In this document: one piece after another, positions 22,105-35,269 of the stretch | Position numbering within the stretch: position 1 is the first letter of the stretch | How the letters are laid out: each line of letters opens with the position of its first letter | DNA from: Breviolum minutum Mf 1.05b.01 | Lineage: Eukaryota > Sar > Dinophyceae > Suessiales > Symbiodiniaceae | Length of the DNA stretch: 64,000 nucleotides | Direction of reading: 5' to 3' | Assembly: GCA_000507305.1 (NCBI GenBank) | Contig: DF239216.1 | Location: forward strand, 227,932 to 291,931 | Translations under genes and position numbers: made by a program | The notes under the pieces: model-generated | Database searches by the model: none | What the model saw: the letters and a program-made list of their open reading frames with translations, nothing else | Told to the model about the DNA's origin: nothing

Positions 22105-22296
22105 ATGGAGAAACTTGACAGCTTGTGTGGACTGGTAAGGCAATACTCCGCCTCAACCACCTATGTATTTGCTTGGAGTGAAATCTATGTTCGGGGTCTG
22201 TGGGTGTTGCTGGTTATCGCTATCCCAGTTGCATTGATTTTCAACCAACGGCCAATGGTTCTTGCTTGGGAAAACTGGCACTTCTACTTGATGCAG
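22105..22296 (+). CDS. Probable first exon of a membrane protein
   Basis: ATG 22105 (context AACCATGG) opens 64 codons ending in phase 0 at a GT donor (22297). It contains a strong membrane segment, YVRGLWVLLVIAIPVALIF, followed by NQRPMVLAWENWHFYLMQ. It may be the start of the multi-pass gene whose exons lie at 24603-26969, since the phases agree, but the exons between them were not placed with confidence. Confidence 0.45.
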
Positions 22297-22850
22297 GTGG
22301 GGGATGTGATTCAAGCCGATCAGAATTTTCTCAGCGCTAATGACCCTGGCATTCATGATTGAGCTTGCCACCCCCGGTTCCCAAAGTCAGGAGTATTTGA
22401 AGCTGGGATATCCAGCTTGTTGCAATACTGGAAGTACAGCTGGCCAGGTCCAAAGTTAAATGCTTCATCATGCTTTCAAAAACTGACTAGTGACTAATAC
22501 AACAAGATCATGCTATTCTAGTATTGAGGCTAAATCATGTTTCATCATGTCGGTATGTACATTTGTACTATAGGTATCTCTAGAAAATTCTTTACTTGTT
22601 ACTTCTGATAGTCACTAAAGCCAGCTTGTTTGACCACTGCGAAAGTTCTCCTTTACCTCAGATTGCTGAGTCTCAGGGGGGTTCGGCCACCCCTCCAAAG
22701 GATCGATATGGTGCCCCTGCAAGAATAGCGACAATAGTGAAGTGGAAATTGAAAAGGGCCTTGTTGAGGGGCATCAAAAGCTCTAGCAACAACCCCAGCA
22801 ACAAAAAGAAATAAGAAGGAGAAGAAGAACACCAACAAAGATAATGACAG

Positions 22851-22851
22851 C

Positions 22852-22884
<33 letters not shown>
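22851..22884. repeat. (AAC)n microsatellite
   Basis: About 11 AAC/CAA trinucleotide repeats inside a purine-rich tract (22800-22900). Confidence 0.9.
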
Positions 22885-22885
<1 letters not shown>

Positions 22886-24326
22886 GAAGAAAAAAAAGTT
22901 GGTGTGGCGGCGATCCAAACCCTGTGTTGCTTCCGGCACCGTCATACCTGATCCTTTTCATCCACAAGTGTTGTGAATTTGAACATAGGATCAAAATATA
23001 AAATTCAACAAATGATATTAATATTAATCACATATTATATATTATATTGATATGTTCAGAATATATCCAAATAGATGCCGTCAGTCATGGAAATTTTCTG
23101 CAATGAGTCAAGCTCTTCATGGATTTGTGAGGCCATCGTCTTGACATGGACCGTGGTGATGGCCGGTTTGAGTCGATCACGCAGAGTCTTCATTCACGAC
23201 GGCAGCAAGTTTGCGAAGAGTGAGGCACCAGTGGACCTGAAAACAATGCCAAAAACGTGCCTCGCCAATGTTCAAATGTTGCGAAAATACGCGAGTTTTC
23301 GGAAACACTGGAGCTGACATATGTGACTTGCGTATTGAAAGATCCTTTCTTGGTGCAAGCACACATAGGCTGTGAATACTTACTCAGATCACGCAGTTTG
23401 GATATGTTTGGCCAGACTAGACTAGACGCTCCCTGAGTACCTGCGTATTTTAAGGTAGGGTAGCGCTCAAAAGACATGCTTGGGTTTCACAGTAGATCAA
23501 CTTGATTTATGATTCTATCTTTATATTTTTTTATCCGATTTCAGGAGTTGGTATCAGGTCAAGATTCCATGCTCAAGAGTAGGTGCATTTGGCTGGAATA
23601 ATTCTTTGCTTAGTGAATTTCAGCTTTGGATCCATGTCATCCAAACCTAAGGAGACGGGCGAAATTGAAGCACATGCTGGCTGCGACCGGAGCTGGCGCT
23701 GAGTTCGCTGAAGTGGTCAATTTGACGCTCGGCACAGCAACTGCAGGAAGGCTGAAACAGAGAAGTGTTGTTCTGGCTTCATATACCATGCAGTTTCCAA
23801 AGAATACCAACGCAAAAACATATTGGAGCTATCAAATCTCTGAGGCTTTCAGTGTAAAATTTGTGATGCACTACTAAAACTGCAATATGTTTACTCGTGC
23901 ATGTACTGTATATAATATACGCTAGATGTATGTCCTTCATGGTATAGATATTATTATGATATTAGAGTACCCGGAGTTGTCACCTCGTGCGGGAATGTTC
24001 CAGCACAAAGACATATTTTATATCCACCACACAAGAGATCAGGAGACAGAATCCAGACCATTGGCATCAAGAGAATCCAAAGACTTGGACAGTGCTCAGC
24101 ATTCTGGTCACAGGCGGGCACTGTCCATTCGATGATCAGAACTTTCATGACTTGGCCCGATTTTTCCTGCTGTTTTTTTACCAAAAACGCTTTGTTCCCG
24201 TGCAGTTCTGGCGAGTGCCTTATGCTTGAGCATGGCTGGGTTCTTCCTCCTTTTAGTGATGGAATTCAAAATGCTGTTGAGCCTCGGCATTAGTAAACAT
24301 GTTTCCCAGGTGAGATCATATTGTGG

Positions 24327-24425
24327 TACCCTCCAGAGAACTAACATATCCCACCTGAAAAAAAGGAAAATCATTTGAAAGTGAAAGGTGCCTTTATAGG
24401 GGATATGTTAGTTCCCAGGAGGGTA
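24327..24425. mobile_element. MITE-like hairpin element, copy 2 (99 bp)
   Basis: It begins TACCCTCCAGAGAACTAACA and ends GTTAGTTCCCAGGAGGGTA. Its length is identical to copy 1 (5968-6066). It shares the AACATATCCC arm and a related interior (AAGGAAAATCATTTGAAA). It lies about 180 bases upstream of the exon at 24603, probably within an intron. Confidence 0.75.
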
Positions 24426-24602
24426 TATTGTGGTATTTTGCTGACAAGCCTGCAGTGTTTAACAAGTGCACCTTTGTATACCTTCGTCATAAGATCCTGA
24501 CTGAGGATCTTCAATTGGGGAGATTGCTTCAGATTGGCAACTTTGTCTCAGAGCTATGTCCAGCTTTCTTTGAGATTTCATGTTAATCCTTTGAATTCAA
24601 AG

Positions 24603-26969
24603 GAGAATTTGGGAGCCCATTCCAATTTGATTCCTGTGTGTATCGTTTATTGTATTTTAGCAGCAACTACGACTGAGAGAACATTGATGTCAATGCTGCA
24701 TAGAGCTGAGGGCTGTATTGGCCCTGAACAAGTACATGGCTTTGGTGGCTTGCTTTCGATGATCGGCACCGACATTTTGTTGGCCTTGCTGATCAATGTG
24801 GCCACAGGGGAGTTGTGCAAAGCCTTTGCATTTCGAATCGCGAAATTCTGGAACTTCAAGGACGGTGATTGGGCATACCCAACGAATCACGTGTTTGGCA
24901 GTAGGTAATTCCTCAGAAGCATTCATTGTTTTATTTTGTACGGCTCTTCTACGCTTGGGTGGTCATACAGAAGGTACTTTGGCATTGAGAGAATCTTGAA
25001 AATCACCATATTTGTCAAACATTTGAAACAACTCCTAGAAGCAAAAAATGCCTCAAACACGGGACTGGACTGCAAGCTCATTTTTTTTGAGAGCTTGACA
25101 TGTTCGGCGTCGAATTTCCAAGCAGAGTCTTGTGATTTGCAATGCTTTGCCAGGATATGCGACATCGACTGTTTTGCTTCCACATGACTGGGGCCATCAT
25201 TGATGGCCTTGCAGCGATTGGTGTTTTCTCATTCCTGGCGTTTGCCTTCTTGCCTGAATGGGAAGAGACACTCCAGGCATCCTGGGATGATGCATCAATG
25301 TGTCAGAATTTCTTGGACTACAAAGCTGCCTGGATGCACCATGCAGTCAGAGATGAGGCACATCAGACAATCATGACGATCACAACCAACTGAAGTGGGT
25401 GCTTAGCCGAGGTGTGTCATGCAATGGCAGGCTGCAGCGCTGATGATGCCTGCTTCAAAATGGGCATGATTTTCAGGTGATGTATCAAGATGCTCATTGT
25501 CGCCTGATCACCCCTTTGAACGAAGAACGGTTTTATATGTAAATAAATACATTAAATACATTTGATTCAATACGATATGTTTTAACTTTATCTGTTATAT
25601 TGATTGATGTACTAACAACATTGATCGAGGGCGTCCAAATCCCCCTTGTGGCAATGAAAAGTCTCTTGGAAATGAACTAAGGACTCGATTTGTTGTTCAG
25701 GCACTGTTTTCTGTGCCCGTGCCAAAGCACCTGTGCAGCAGCCGCGACCTCGGAAAATTACAGAACATGCAATGAAAATGCGCTTTGACCCTGGACATCC
25801 CTGAGTGGGAAGAAAGCAAGGCGAGAAGGCATAAGAATGCCTTGTCATGAGGCGTCAAGAACTCTTCAACGCTTGGTTGGGCGGTCTCTTCATGGTCGCT
25901 CCCTTTGTGGACGTGTTGATGCAGTTCATTGTGCCCATGCTAGTTGGGACCTTGGTCATGGAGAGGTGGAGTTTTGCTACTGTATTGCCATGTTGATCGA
26001 AGCATGTGTGCGTATCATTCGGATCTCTGCACACATCACGCTACTAAGACCTATTGGTTCCACTTGAAGGCGGATCGGATACTCGATGAGGATGAAAGGC
26101 TGAAGCCGAGATCATGCTGCTGCGGATGTCTTTCAGGACTGTAGCGGAGGAGTAGTTAGTCAAAAAACAGCATGCATCAATGATTATTGATCAATATATG
26201 ATATAATTATATATATAATATACAATCAAACCGGATATATAAACATCAACATTCAGTAGCATTCATTATCCTGTATCGTCCACTTCGTCCACTTTGTGTC
26301 TCTGAACAACTTCAGGATTGGGCCGCCTGCTGGCATTCATCTTTGTTCTTGACGGAGGTAGGGTGAAGGAACCATGCTGTGAAGCACTCGGATCAGGTGA
26401 TAGTAGAAGCAGCTTTGATTGGCAAGCATCTCCAGAAAAATATGTTGATGCGGCTTTGTTACGTGATATTGATGCGTTACATTTCATTACATCCTCCAAA
26501 ACTGATGTAACCCCTCTGAATATGGGGGCTGGAAGACTAGTTTGAATTGGGGATGGCATTTTTGTGGTCAAATCATAGCGACATCAAACAACCTCACCCC
26601 AAAAGGTGGCTCAGTAAGGAGAATTTTTCTTCGAGGAAATCCCGGTTGAAGCATCACTTGAGATCCATGAATCTCGGTGTCAGACCGTTCAGAGTTGACA
26701 CAAACAAACGAAGAATGGATGAAATACTAAGGGTTGCAAATAGTTTCATACAACTGCCTTGACCACTTGACCTCTCAGATGCTGTTTTGGAATTTCCAGG
26801 TGTCATGGGATTGCCTTATGTGTGGCGTGGGTATCCTTTCAAAGCTCCCAAGATCAAAGCAGAAGCGGACGATGGCCCAGCTGCTTGGGTTGGGCCTTAT
26901 TTGGAGCCAGCGGGTTCCGCAAAGACAATATCCGAAACGTATGAAAATTGTGTAGATCCCATTCCATGA
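24603..26969 (+). CDS. Multi-pass membrane protein, C-terminal exons
   Basis: Five exons join in phase: 24603-24860, 25154-25365, 25852-25970, 26316-26357 and 26800-26969 (stop TGA). Acceptors are all AG|G; donors are GA (24861, 25366) and GT (25971, 26358). Membrane segments are LIPVCIVYCILAA, LLSMIGTDILLALLINVA, IIDGLAAIGVFSFLAFAFL, FMVAPFVDVLMQFIVPMLVG and LGRLLAFIFVL. The tail is soluble and contains KAPKIKAEADDGPAAWVGP. A competing ending, GA donor 25961 to exon 26070-26144 (ADRILDEDERLKPRS..., stop), is also in phase and could be an alternative 3' end. I do not recognise the family; it could be a transporter or channel. Confidence 0.55.
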
Positions 26970-27992
26970 CATGTGACATATGTGACATTTCTAGAATGAC
27001 AAGATCTCCTGGTTGAAAGTTCTGCTTATTAAGCCATGTGTGCATTAATGATAGCAGATTTTCTCCCAGTACGGTGAACATCGCAAACGCACCATTCAAC
27101 AATTAGGTTCCAGCTTCGTTGAATCACCTTTTTGGTCCTTTAGACCAGCGGCTGTTGCGGCCCTTCAACCCGATCGACGAACTGAAGCTCGGCTTGCATT
27201 GCGGAAGGGAATTTTCCGTTGAGTAGCAATTGAACAATCGTGTTGCTGGAGCATGTGAGAGTAGGACAATTAGATATGTGGTGCTGGATGTGTTTACTGT
27301 TTAGATTTGTTTAGTATGTCCTTGCGGGGAATCAGAACCTGACTTCTGGCGTGGGCAATCTTTGAGAAAAATGTTTGGTCAAAACATATGTTCTGTGTTG
27401 CAACTGCTCTTCTCAGGGAGTCGGGGTTCGAGTAGGTCCCTTGATGATCAGGTGATTAGGTTGCTTTCTTGCGGCCATCCAACACTGCATGATGGAGCCG
27501 CAACGCCCATTAAAAGATGCATATAGATCTTTTAGCTAGCTCAATGGAGTGATGCCCTGTACCTCTATCCCAGATCCTCAAAGTTGCTTGAGGAAGATGC
27601 TCAAGATGAACTTCATGATTGTAATTATGCGTCTCGGCGATGAAATTGACTTTTGATATGCCGGTTTCAGCAACACTTGTGAAGCAAGGAAAATCCAAGC
27701 TCCGCAAGCTCAGTGCAAACATCCAAGCCGTGTTTCTTTTAGGTTTGCCCCTATCAACCCAGTGGGGTTGATTGCACAGCTAGTGGCTCGTCTTTTGGAC
27801 ATACATTCCCGCCTCCCAAAGCTGTTGATGCTCGTCGAAAAAACCAAAGCACTGACAGACTTTTTCTTTTGGATGATTTTAGGTGCAACATGGTGAAAAC
27901 ATTTTGATGCCAAGATGTTTTCATGTTTCGCTGTTTCACAGGGTGTTTTTGCCTACAAGTTCCGGGAAGCACCATTTTTTTTTCATTTTCAG

Positions 27993-28771
27993 GATTGTTC
28001 GGCGCCGCGACTCGCCAATGGACAATAACCTGGCTCACATTAGCCAACAGGTCCGCACTGGGCTTTCTCGGTGGGGCGCTGCTGAAAGCTACCTTTCATT
28101 GGATTTCAATGGATTTAAAAATTTGGATGATTCAAAACCCAAGTCTTCAGAAGCCACGGGATTTTTTGAGAAATTCCATCATCAGTCGTCAGTTTGTGGA
28201 AGAGAAAATTTGTTGCCAGGTCTTTGGGCATATTATCCTCCCATTTGCTGCCATTTGGCACGTTGGACCCATGGGGGAACGACAAGGGGAAAGAGGGACA
28301 CCTTGGTATGGGTTAAACGGTTAAATGCCCGTCTTTAACTACGATCCAACTGATCTTGCAGAGCTTAGCATGTTGCCTTGGATATGATACATTCATTTGT
28401 GAAAATTCAGCCAATGGCAGCAACATTGAGTTTTGAGTCATGTATTTAATGTATTTGGATTCTTTCCGGATAACAAACAACAATATCAGGTCATGGAGTT
28501 TTATGAGAATTTGATTTGTTATACAGTATTATAAATATATTTTATACATTGATTAGAAACCACAATCTATCATTGTGAATGGCAATAGTCAGATGTTTTC
28601 TTCGGCTCGGCATTGGCTCATGGCCATGGTTCGCAGATTGCAGGACTGGCCTTAATCTCGTACAACACAGATCTCTACAAATACGACCATTCCGTCCTGG
28701 TGGTCATTTGGTTCACGATGGCTGGGGTCATAGCAGGCTTAGCACTGCTATTATTTATCTTGGCATTCAAG
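27993..28771 (+). CDS. Second membrane-protein gene, two internal exons
   Basis: Exon 27993-28319 (AG|G acceptor, GT donor) reads LFGAATRQWTITWLTLANRS, then ALGFLGGALLKATFHW..., then RDFLRNSIISRQFVEEKICC and VFGHIILPFAAIWHVG. It joins in phase to exon 28644-28771: LALISYNTDLYKYDHSVLVV, then IWFTMAGVIAGLALLLFILAFK, ending at a GC donor (28772). At least two membrane segments are present. A second frame across the first exon (IVRRRDSPMDNNLAHISQQV...) is also open, so the frame rests on the phase match and the membrane pattern. The gene start and end are not placed. Confidence 0.45.
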
Positions 28772-28967
28772 GCGGGCTGCAAAAAGGAAGAGTGGAGAGT
28801 GGTCTTGATTTTTCTAGATTCTAGCAAGGGGGTTGAGTCTAATGTGCATGCATTATAGAGTATGATATAGTATGATGAATGTTGCAAGTGCCGCTTGTCA
28901 GTTGTTTCGAAGTAAAAACAGCGAAGATGTTGCTACTGGATTTATATATATGATATATAATATAGTG

Positions 28968-29201
28968 GCCCTTTAATTTGTTGTTGAGTTCGTCCCAATG
29001 CTCAAACAGCATGCCTCCACATTTTGATGGAATGGCAAAGTACAACTCTTCTTGATTATTGAGACGAAACACATCGGGTATGTTCGGGTCTGTATACTTT
29101 TTCAACCATGGAAGTGTCTTCTTTGCTTCCTTTGAAGTGCCAACCCACCAGACATCTTGAAACGCGAGATCCTGCAGGTCTACTACAGATTTAACCCACA
29201 C
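28968..29201 (-). CDS. Minus-strand coding-like segment
   Basis: The minus-strand frame reads VKSVVDLQDLAFQDVWWVG, then KEAKKTLPWLKKYTDPNIPD, then VFRLNNQEELYFAIPSKCGG. It has a charged, balanced composition typical of a soluble protein. No family is recognised. It would run against the direction of every other gene here, and it lies between a + strand membrane-protein exon and further + strand open frames. It may be a fragment of an inserted sequence. Confidence 0.35.
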
Positions 29202-32200
29202 GCGCGTCGAACGATGAGTTCGCTCTCCCGCGCCGGCTCATTGGGTACAAGTCTCTTGTCACAATCCCTCAGTTTGCACAGCTGAAGCAATGGCTTCTTC
29301 GGAAGCTACTCAGGGATTTCCAGCCAGATTGTGTCATCAGACCTGTCAGACCTAGACTCCTTCAACTTTGATGGTGTCAGTGATGATCTTCACAGGTTTT
29401 CTCTTGGTATGGATCTATTCATTTGCAAGGAAAAATAGTAGATACCGCATGAAATATCACAACCACATCACCCTAACGGGTAGTGTTATAGGGAAGTCCA
29501 GCTTCATGGCGATGATGCTTCATGGATTGAGTTTCTATGATTTTCTCATTTTACCCACCTTTTGCCTTTGAGCGTTGGTGAGGTCTTGATCCTTCAGAGT
29601 TTCGTGATATGAAAGAGAAGGAACGCATCATCAAGGAAGAGATGCACGCTGAAGAAAGTACCTGGACTTTTGCAATTATTTGACCGAAAGCAAACAACTT
29701 TGGGCAGAAAATGTCGCCAGAAATTGATGCTGAACATGTTTGGGTTGCAACACCTTTGAAGTCCGGTGTTAGGTCTCAATGCGACGAATAGTTGAGGCGA
29801 AAAGAAGGTTGTATGTAATGTAAAGTCTTCTTCCCATGCGTTTCCCATCGTTTCCCTGCACCTTTTTCCCCTTTCATCCTTTCATGTGTCATTGTTCTAT
29901 TCTTGACTCATTCTCATTGCCTTTCCGAGACGAAGAGACGTTGGCGCATGCGCAGCACAAAGGGTGGGATGATCCTGTCCTGGAGGCGATGGCGGCACCT
30001 GGAAAAGTGCCAGAAGTTGTGGATGCAGGAGCTCAGAAACTCGATGTAGCTGGTGGTGACGGTTTTTCGACGCACAGAATGGAGAATGGATTGAGAATGG
30101 GAATTTTAGAAATGACGAATTGTGAAGAAGGAATGAAGATACGGATGATATCGGATGAAAAAAACGTGCGAGACTTCCAGAGATTAGGAAGTTACAGTTT
30201 TTCTACTACGCGGCTCACATCCGACGACAGGACCGGATCCAGTTCCTGTGGCACTTGAGGCTGGAACAGAGACAGGGAATCTCGGCACGCCCAGCAACGC
30301 TGGTTGCTGTGCTTGCACGACCTGAGACCTGAGTGGCACACACCTTGCAGTCAAATTCGATCGTTGAGAAGTCTGAGAAGGGTGAATACTATACTAACTA
30401 TAGCAGGTTGAAGAGGCTGAACTGAGATGGATGCTCAAAAATGAGCACCTGTTTTCAGTCAGGTGAACCATGGCTGGGTTGTGCAGGCACCTTGATTTCT
30501 ATTGCAGTGCATTGCAATTTCGTATGTTTCGGAAGACTGAAGAAATCGAGTCCTGCGCTTGGCAGCTTCGGCATGGACACTTGCTGCACTGTAGCCAATT
30601 GTATTCGCAATGGTAAATCTCACCAGTGAAGAAATGCTGGGAGTGTTACCTGTGCGTGGTTTGGCGGATTCAAACTGCTTGGGTGCAATGATCCTTTACA
30701 TATCTTCACATCATTCACTAAAAGCTAGGATCATGTCCAAAAGGTCTCTGTCGACATTGTGGGTTAAGATACTTTTACCACTGTACTAGTATGATTAGGA
30801 GTTGATTGTTAAGTTCGAGTTTCTTGATGCTCGTGGAGGCAATTGTGCAGCCATGTTTGCGGTGAAGTTTGCTTTGTGTTTCATTGCGGTTTCTCAATGG
30901 CCGTATCACTTGCAATCCGAACAGATTCACCCCCAGAACCTCAAACACAGTATGTCTACGAGTCAACATATTCAAGAGTTCAGAAAGAAAAACGATGAAC
31001 ATGGCAATCTCTTTGACTCCTTGATCACTTTCATGGGATTCATTCTGTCCCTCTTTTCGAGGTCTCCAATTTATTATGTCAATATTCCAATGTCGCCAAT
31101 GTCAAGGTGAGACATGTGTACATCACTTGTATGAAGCTCCTGGGCATTTGCACCTTCGCAACCATGAACAAGACAAGAACACTCCTTTGTCGCTGAAACA
31201 GTGTTAGGAGATGTTCCTTGGACATATTCAGGTCCTTTGAGACTCTGGGTGGAATCTACTGGCTCAGGAAACTATGACTCAAGCATCAATAAAATTGAAA
31301 CATATAAGAATGCATATTGCTGGTACTCGAATTTTTATTGAACTTCGTGAATCTCTTGGTCATGAAAAAGGGAATCCGGAATCCCATCCAGAGAAAATCT
31401 TGCGTTGGTTCAATAGCAAGATTTCCACGTCGCGCCTGGCCACCTGCTTGGTGGTGCTGATGACCCCGCCCCAATGTATTTTTGCCTGGTTTCCCGCCAA
31501 AGATGTGACCAGGAGAAGCGAGAAGTGGGTAAAAAGAAGTTCGCGAAAAATCGGAGCGTTTCAGCGACCAATGCCACAATTGTAGAGGAATTTAGACCAA
31601 CAATACTTCTTCGCTTCTTCCCAAGCTTCTCCCAAATATGGTGAAATGGTTTGATGTCATGCAACGCAAACATGGTCTTTGTTTTTGATCAAGGCTGTAA
31701 GACCAGCCCAAGAATAGATTTATAGATTTACGCCGACTATGAATGGTTGGCGTACATTTTTTAAGTGACTGCTACTCAAGACTGAAACCATTGAATTCTA
31801 TTAGCCAATTATTAGCCCATGACTCCATGAGTTTATGCAAGCACTCTGAGATAAATTGCATTTCGTTTGAAGCTGACAGCCAACGCTAACAAGCTCATAA
31901 GCCACGCAAATGCTGCCTATTTTTTGTTGTTCCCCAGTTTGAAGAGCCATGGCAGCCATGGCCAAAAGTGAACGCACTGGCTTGACTGGTACAAGGGTCA
32001 GGCAGATCTACATAGATCTACATGAAGATTCAAGAGGTGAAATTGCACGTGAAGAGTTTGAATCCCAAGAGTCATTAGTAAGAATCGTGGAGGTATACTA
32101 CTTGTACGTACAGATGTTTGGCAAAAGGGATGAAAGGATGCTGTTTGTTGCTTTTATGTTTGGTGAAAGCCATGCAACATATGCAACATCTTCAGGTTGC

Positions 32201-33449
32201 CTGCAGAGTATGGAGCTGAGATTGTGAGATTGTGATGGGACCGAATGGGTGATACTGTAGAAACTGCCGCAAGAATTCACCAGCATGCTGTGGATTGGAG
32301 CTAGGCCAAGCAAATCCAGCAGCAATTGCGGCATGATAGGAAGGCTCACTTTTAAAGCGAGACATACTGATAGTGGCGGGTGCGGACAGAACAGGGGTTG
32401 GGATGGAAGATGGAAGGCATTCAGAGGTGATGCTAAGTGGTTGATCAAGCACTTTGACTCGTTCAACATCAACTCCCCAAAAATTCCTGGTCATCGTTCA
32501 ACGGCTTTGCCAAAATACCAACAAATTCCACAGATTGTTTGGTCATCGTGGTGTATGCCACATGCAGCTGAGAGGCTCTCCCGTGCAGCCTCGGAGGCTG
32601 ACTCCAACATGGTGACTTGGAAAGAAATTCTGAAGAGATGTAAGTAGGCCCATTACAATAATGACATAACATTTGTATGACAATCATACAGAATGATGGA
32701 TATGATATAGAATGATGAATGGCAATATTGCAATATATTGCGTATTTGTAATTCTCAATGATAGCCTTTGGATATCTTTGTACCAGCACCACCCAAAAAA
32801 ACATCGTCTTTGCTTGTTTCAGTTCTTTCCTTGTCAAAAAACGGTTGGATGCGGATTCAGGTGTCAACCATCATGCCGCATTCTAACTCGAGTGCCCAAC
32901 TTTCAAGGCATTCTGAGGCACGTGATGCCGGCTGAATGGGGATGTCAGAGCTGAGGTCAAGGCTGAGATGAAGCTAAAAATCCGTAGATGCAGAATGATG
33001 GAAGTAATATACTTATTGGAAAAATAAGTGAACAGTTTGGTAAGCTTTTATTGAGCCATGAAAGCATGCACAGGCGCAAGAGGCTGCGGAGGATTCAGAC
33101 CTTCAGAGCATTGCTGCGGGCACCCAGTGGGAAGAACACCCGATGCTTCTGACGGACTGCATGATTGGTTAGTGCTTCACCTGGTAGAAGCCTCGGGTTA
33201 CGCATAGCTTAGGTCACGCAATTGGAAAGCATGCAAGCGCAACAACGTTCTCCACAACAGGCGGAAAGGATGGAAGATTCAGATGTTTCTTGCCTGCTAG
33301 CCAATGTGTTTGTAAGTGGCTTGGAGGAAGGTATTTCATGATATTTCAATCTTTTTGACTTGTTTATATACATGAAACGGTTTCCTCACATTTTCCTCTA
33401 CTTGTGATTTGTAACACTGAAGTGCATCACTACGTAATTTGATTTTGTC
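29202..33449. other. Stretch with only unassigned open frames
   Basis: Candidates that I could not tie to a gene include 29397-29450 (FLLVWIYSFARKN, after an AG|G acceptor), 29940-30240 (an open frame rich in Ala, Gly and Asp), 31274-31585 and 32285-32647. Opposite frames are also open in several places. No domain is recognised. Confidence 0.3.
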
Positions 33450-33454
33450 TTGCA

Positions 33455-33812
33455 GCCCAATCTTCAACTGGACGCCATGATTCTTCAGCTCATTGTGGGA
33501 GTCCTCAAGTGCTTATGTTGCAATCGTATTATGCAGCCATTGGATGATATTTGGCAGCTACGAATCGAACATGTGCCGGAGTCAACTGACTTCATAGCTA
33601 GCCAGTGCATGTTGGCTCCACCGTCAGTTTACCTTATTTGTGGCACATCCGAGGGTGAACGACCTGAACGCCGTCAACGCATGGCGCGCGTTGGAGAGAC
33701 ATTTTGTTGGATCCAGGACATTTATATTAAGCGATGCACTAAGTTGCCGGTCCCTAGAGAAATGCCCTCACTTGTACAATCTTGCGAGACATTGGGAGCT
33801 TGTATGTACTAA
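33455..33812 (+). CDS. Unidentified exon-like open frame
   Basis: After a pyrimidine-rich tract and CTTGCAG, the frame reads PNLQLDAMILQLIVGVLKCL, then QPLDDIWQLRIEHVPESTDF, then RQRMARVGETFCWIQDIYIK, to a stop at 33810-33812. Its composition is protein-like. The acceptor is AG|C, unlike the AG|G rule elsewhere in the window, so the start is uncertain. It could belong to the ankyrin-containing gene that follows. Confidence 0.35.
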
Positions 33813-33854
33813 ATAGTATAAACTTAAGATTATAGTGACAGGGATTCACATTTT

Positions 33855-34205
33855 TTCCACCCTCAGACCTTATTTTTTTTCACCCTCCTTATTTTTTCAA
33901 CCCTCCCCTTCACTTTGTCAAGCCTTTGATTTGACAATCCTTTGTTTTATGTAGTTGTCCTTTTCCTGACCTTTTTGAGGTAGCCTGATTTTTTTACCCT
34001 TGCCCCAAGGCCTATTTTTTTGGCCCTCTCATCTGATTAGATTCATCCTTCTCTGTACCTTCTGAGGCTGGGGCCTTATTTTTTGACTTTCGCATCTGAT
34101 TCTTTGCAGCCGGGGACCTTTGGACCCTCTAATCCCATGCTGCTTCTGACTTCAGAGCCAGCGTGCGCATTTTCCTGACCCTCTCAGCTTATTTTTTTAA
34201 CCCTT
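33855..34205. repeat. Pyrimidine-rich TTATTTTTTCAACCCTC repeats (left arm)
   Basis: Irregular repeats of a T-run followed by CAACCCTC or ACCCTC. The reverse-complement form (GAGGGTTGAAAAAATAA) recurs at 36034-36120, so the two clusters form inverted flanks about 2 kb apart around the ankyrin-type exons and the (TAG)n array. Confidence 0.7.
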
Positions 34206-34228
34206 CCTTGCCAAACCACCGGGACAAG

Positions 34229-35269
34229 GGGTCGACGGAATGACAGCCGCAAACTATGCTGCGAGTGGAGGGCCTTCGGCCATCAAAATGGTGCAACTTC
34301 TCCTCAGTGCAGGTGGAGATCTACTCGTGGCGGACCAGAAAGGATGGACAGCTTTTGGTTGTGCAGGTGAAGGTGACTGTTTCAGATTTGTGCTTGCCTC
34401 AGTCTGGAGCCGACTTACCTGGACAGATATTTTCATGCGGCACCTAGACCATATTTGTGCGTATGTGAACGTTTCTGATGCCGCTGCAACCTTCAAAGCT
34501 ATGGGGGCACACGCTCGTTACTGCGGCAACCCGCGTGCTGGGCTGGACGACGCAGTGGCCAATGTGGGATGGCGACTTAGCGAACGCAGAAAAATATAGA
34601 AGATTTTGTCGGTCAAATTTAAGGTACATAAGAAAGACGCGTAAGAACGGAAAAGATACTGATGAATTTTTTTTGTATGTTCACAGTTCACATGTCTATT
34701 ATGTCATCCTGAGAAAACCGGGGCAGTGTTAATCATGACTGGCTTCGAACTAAGGTGACGGGAAAAACATGACTTCTTCATGCAGCAGCAAGATTGTTCT
34801 GGAGGTAGTGGAGAAGCGTGGCCACCAACGCCAACATTAACAACAGAAAGTCTCACACCGTTTGCAGAATTACAAGGCAACAAGGCTGGTTTCAATGTGT
34901 ATGTGGAGATGGTCAGGCGCGATACATGCCCATTGACAGCAACAATTTTACAATGACAGTGAACTTTATGATGCCCGAGCAGGCAGCAAATGGTTGCTGT
35001 CCTGCTATGCAGCTTCCTGGACAGAATTTGACGCTTGGAATTTGGTGTGCCAACTTCCAGATGAACTTCCCTCTGAGGCGCGAAAGAAGCTGATATACAT
35101 TACAAACTTATATGTTTGGAAAGGCGTGATGTGCTTGGAATGGTTCCTTTCCTTAGCCACATTAGACCAGGTTGTTAAGGTAGAGAGTGTAGCTCCAACC
35201 TTGCCGCCGTATGCGTATGTCTGGCCTAAAGCTTCCTTGAAAGATTCTTTTCTCCGACTGAGATTGTGA
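34229..35269 (+). CDS. Ankyrin-repeat protein, partial
   Basis: Exon 34229-34366 (AG|G acceptor, GT donor) encodes DGMTAANYAASGG...IKMVQLLLSAGGDLLVADQKGWTAFGCA, a clear ankyrin repeat (G.TA...A...G......LLL..G.D....D..G.TA). Exon 34983-35269 (AG|G acceptor) reads SKWLLSCYAASWTEFDAWNL, then QLPDELPSEARKKLIYITNL, to a stop at 35267-35269. It may be the terminal exon of the same gene, but this is not proven because the exon(s) between are not placed. Ankyrin proteins are scaffolds; no partner can be named. Confidence 0.5.

Noticed and set aside
32192..32867. Minus-strand frames with a faint copia-like look (TKQSVEFVGILAKPLN)
   Set aside because: The resemblance is a few residues, with no RNase H, integrase or reverse transcriptase motif nearby and frames interrupted by A+T-rich sequence.
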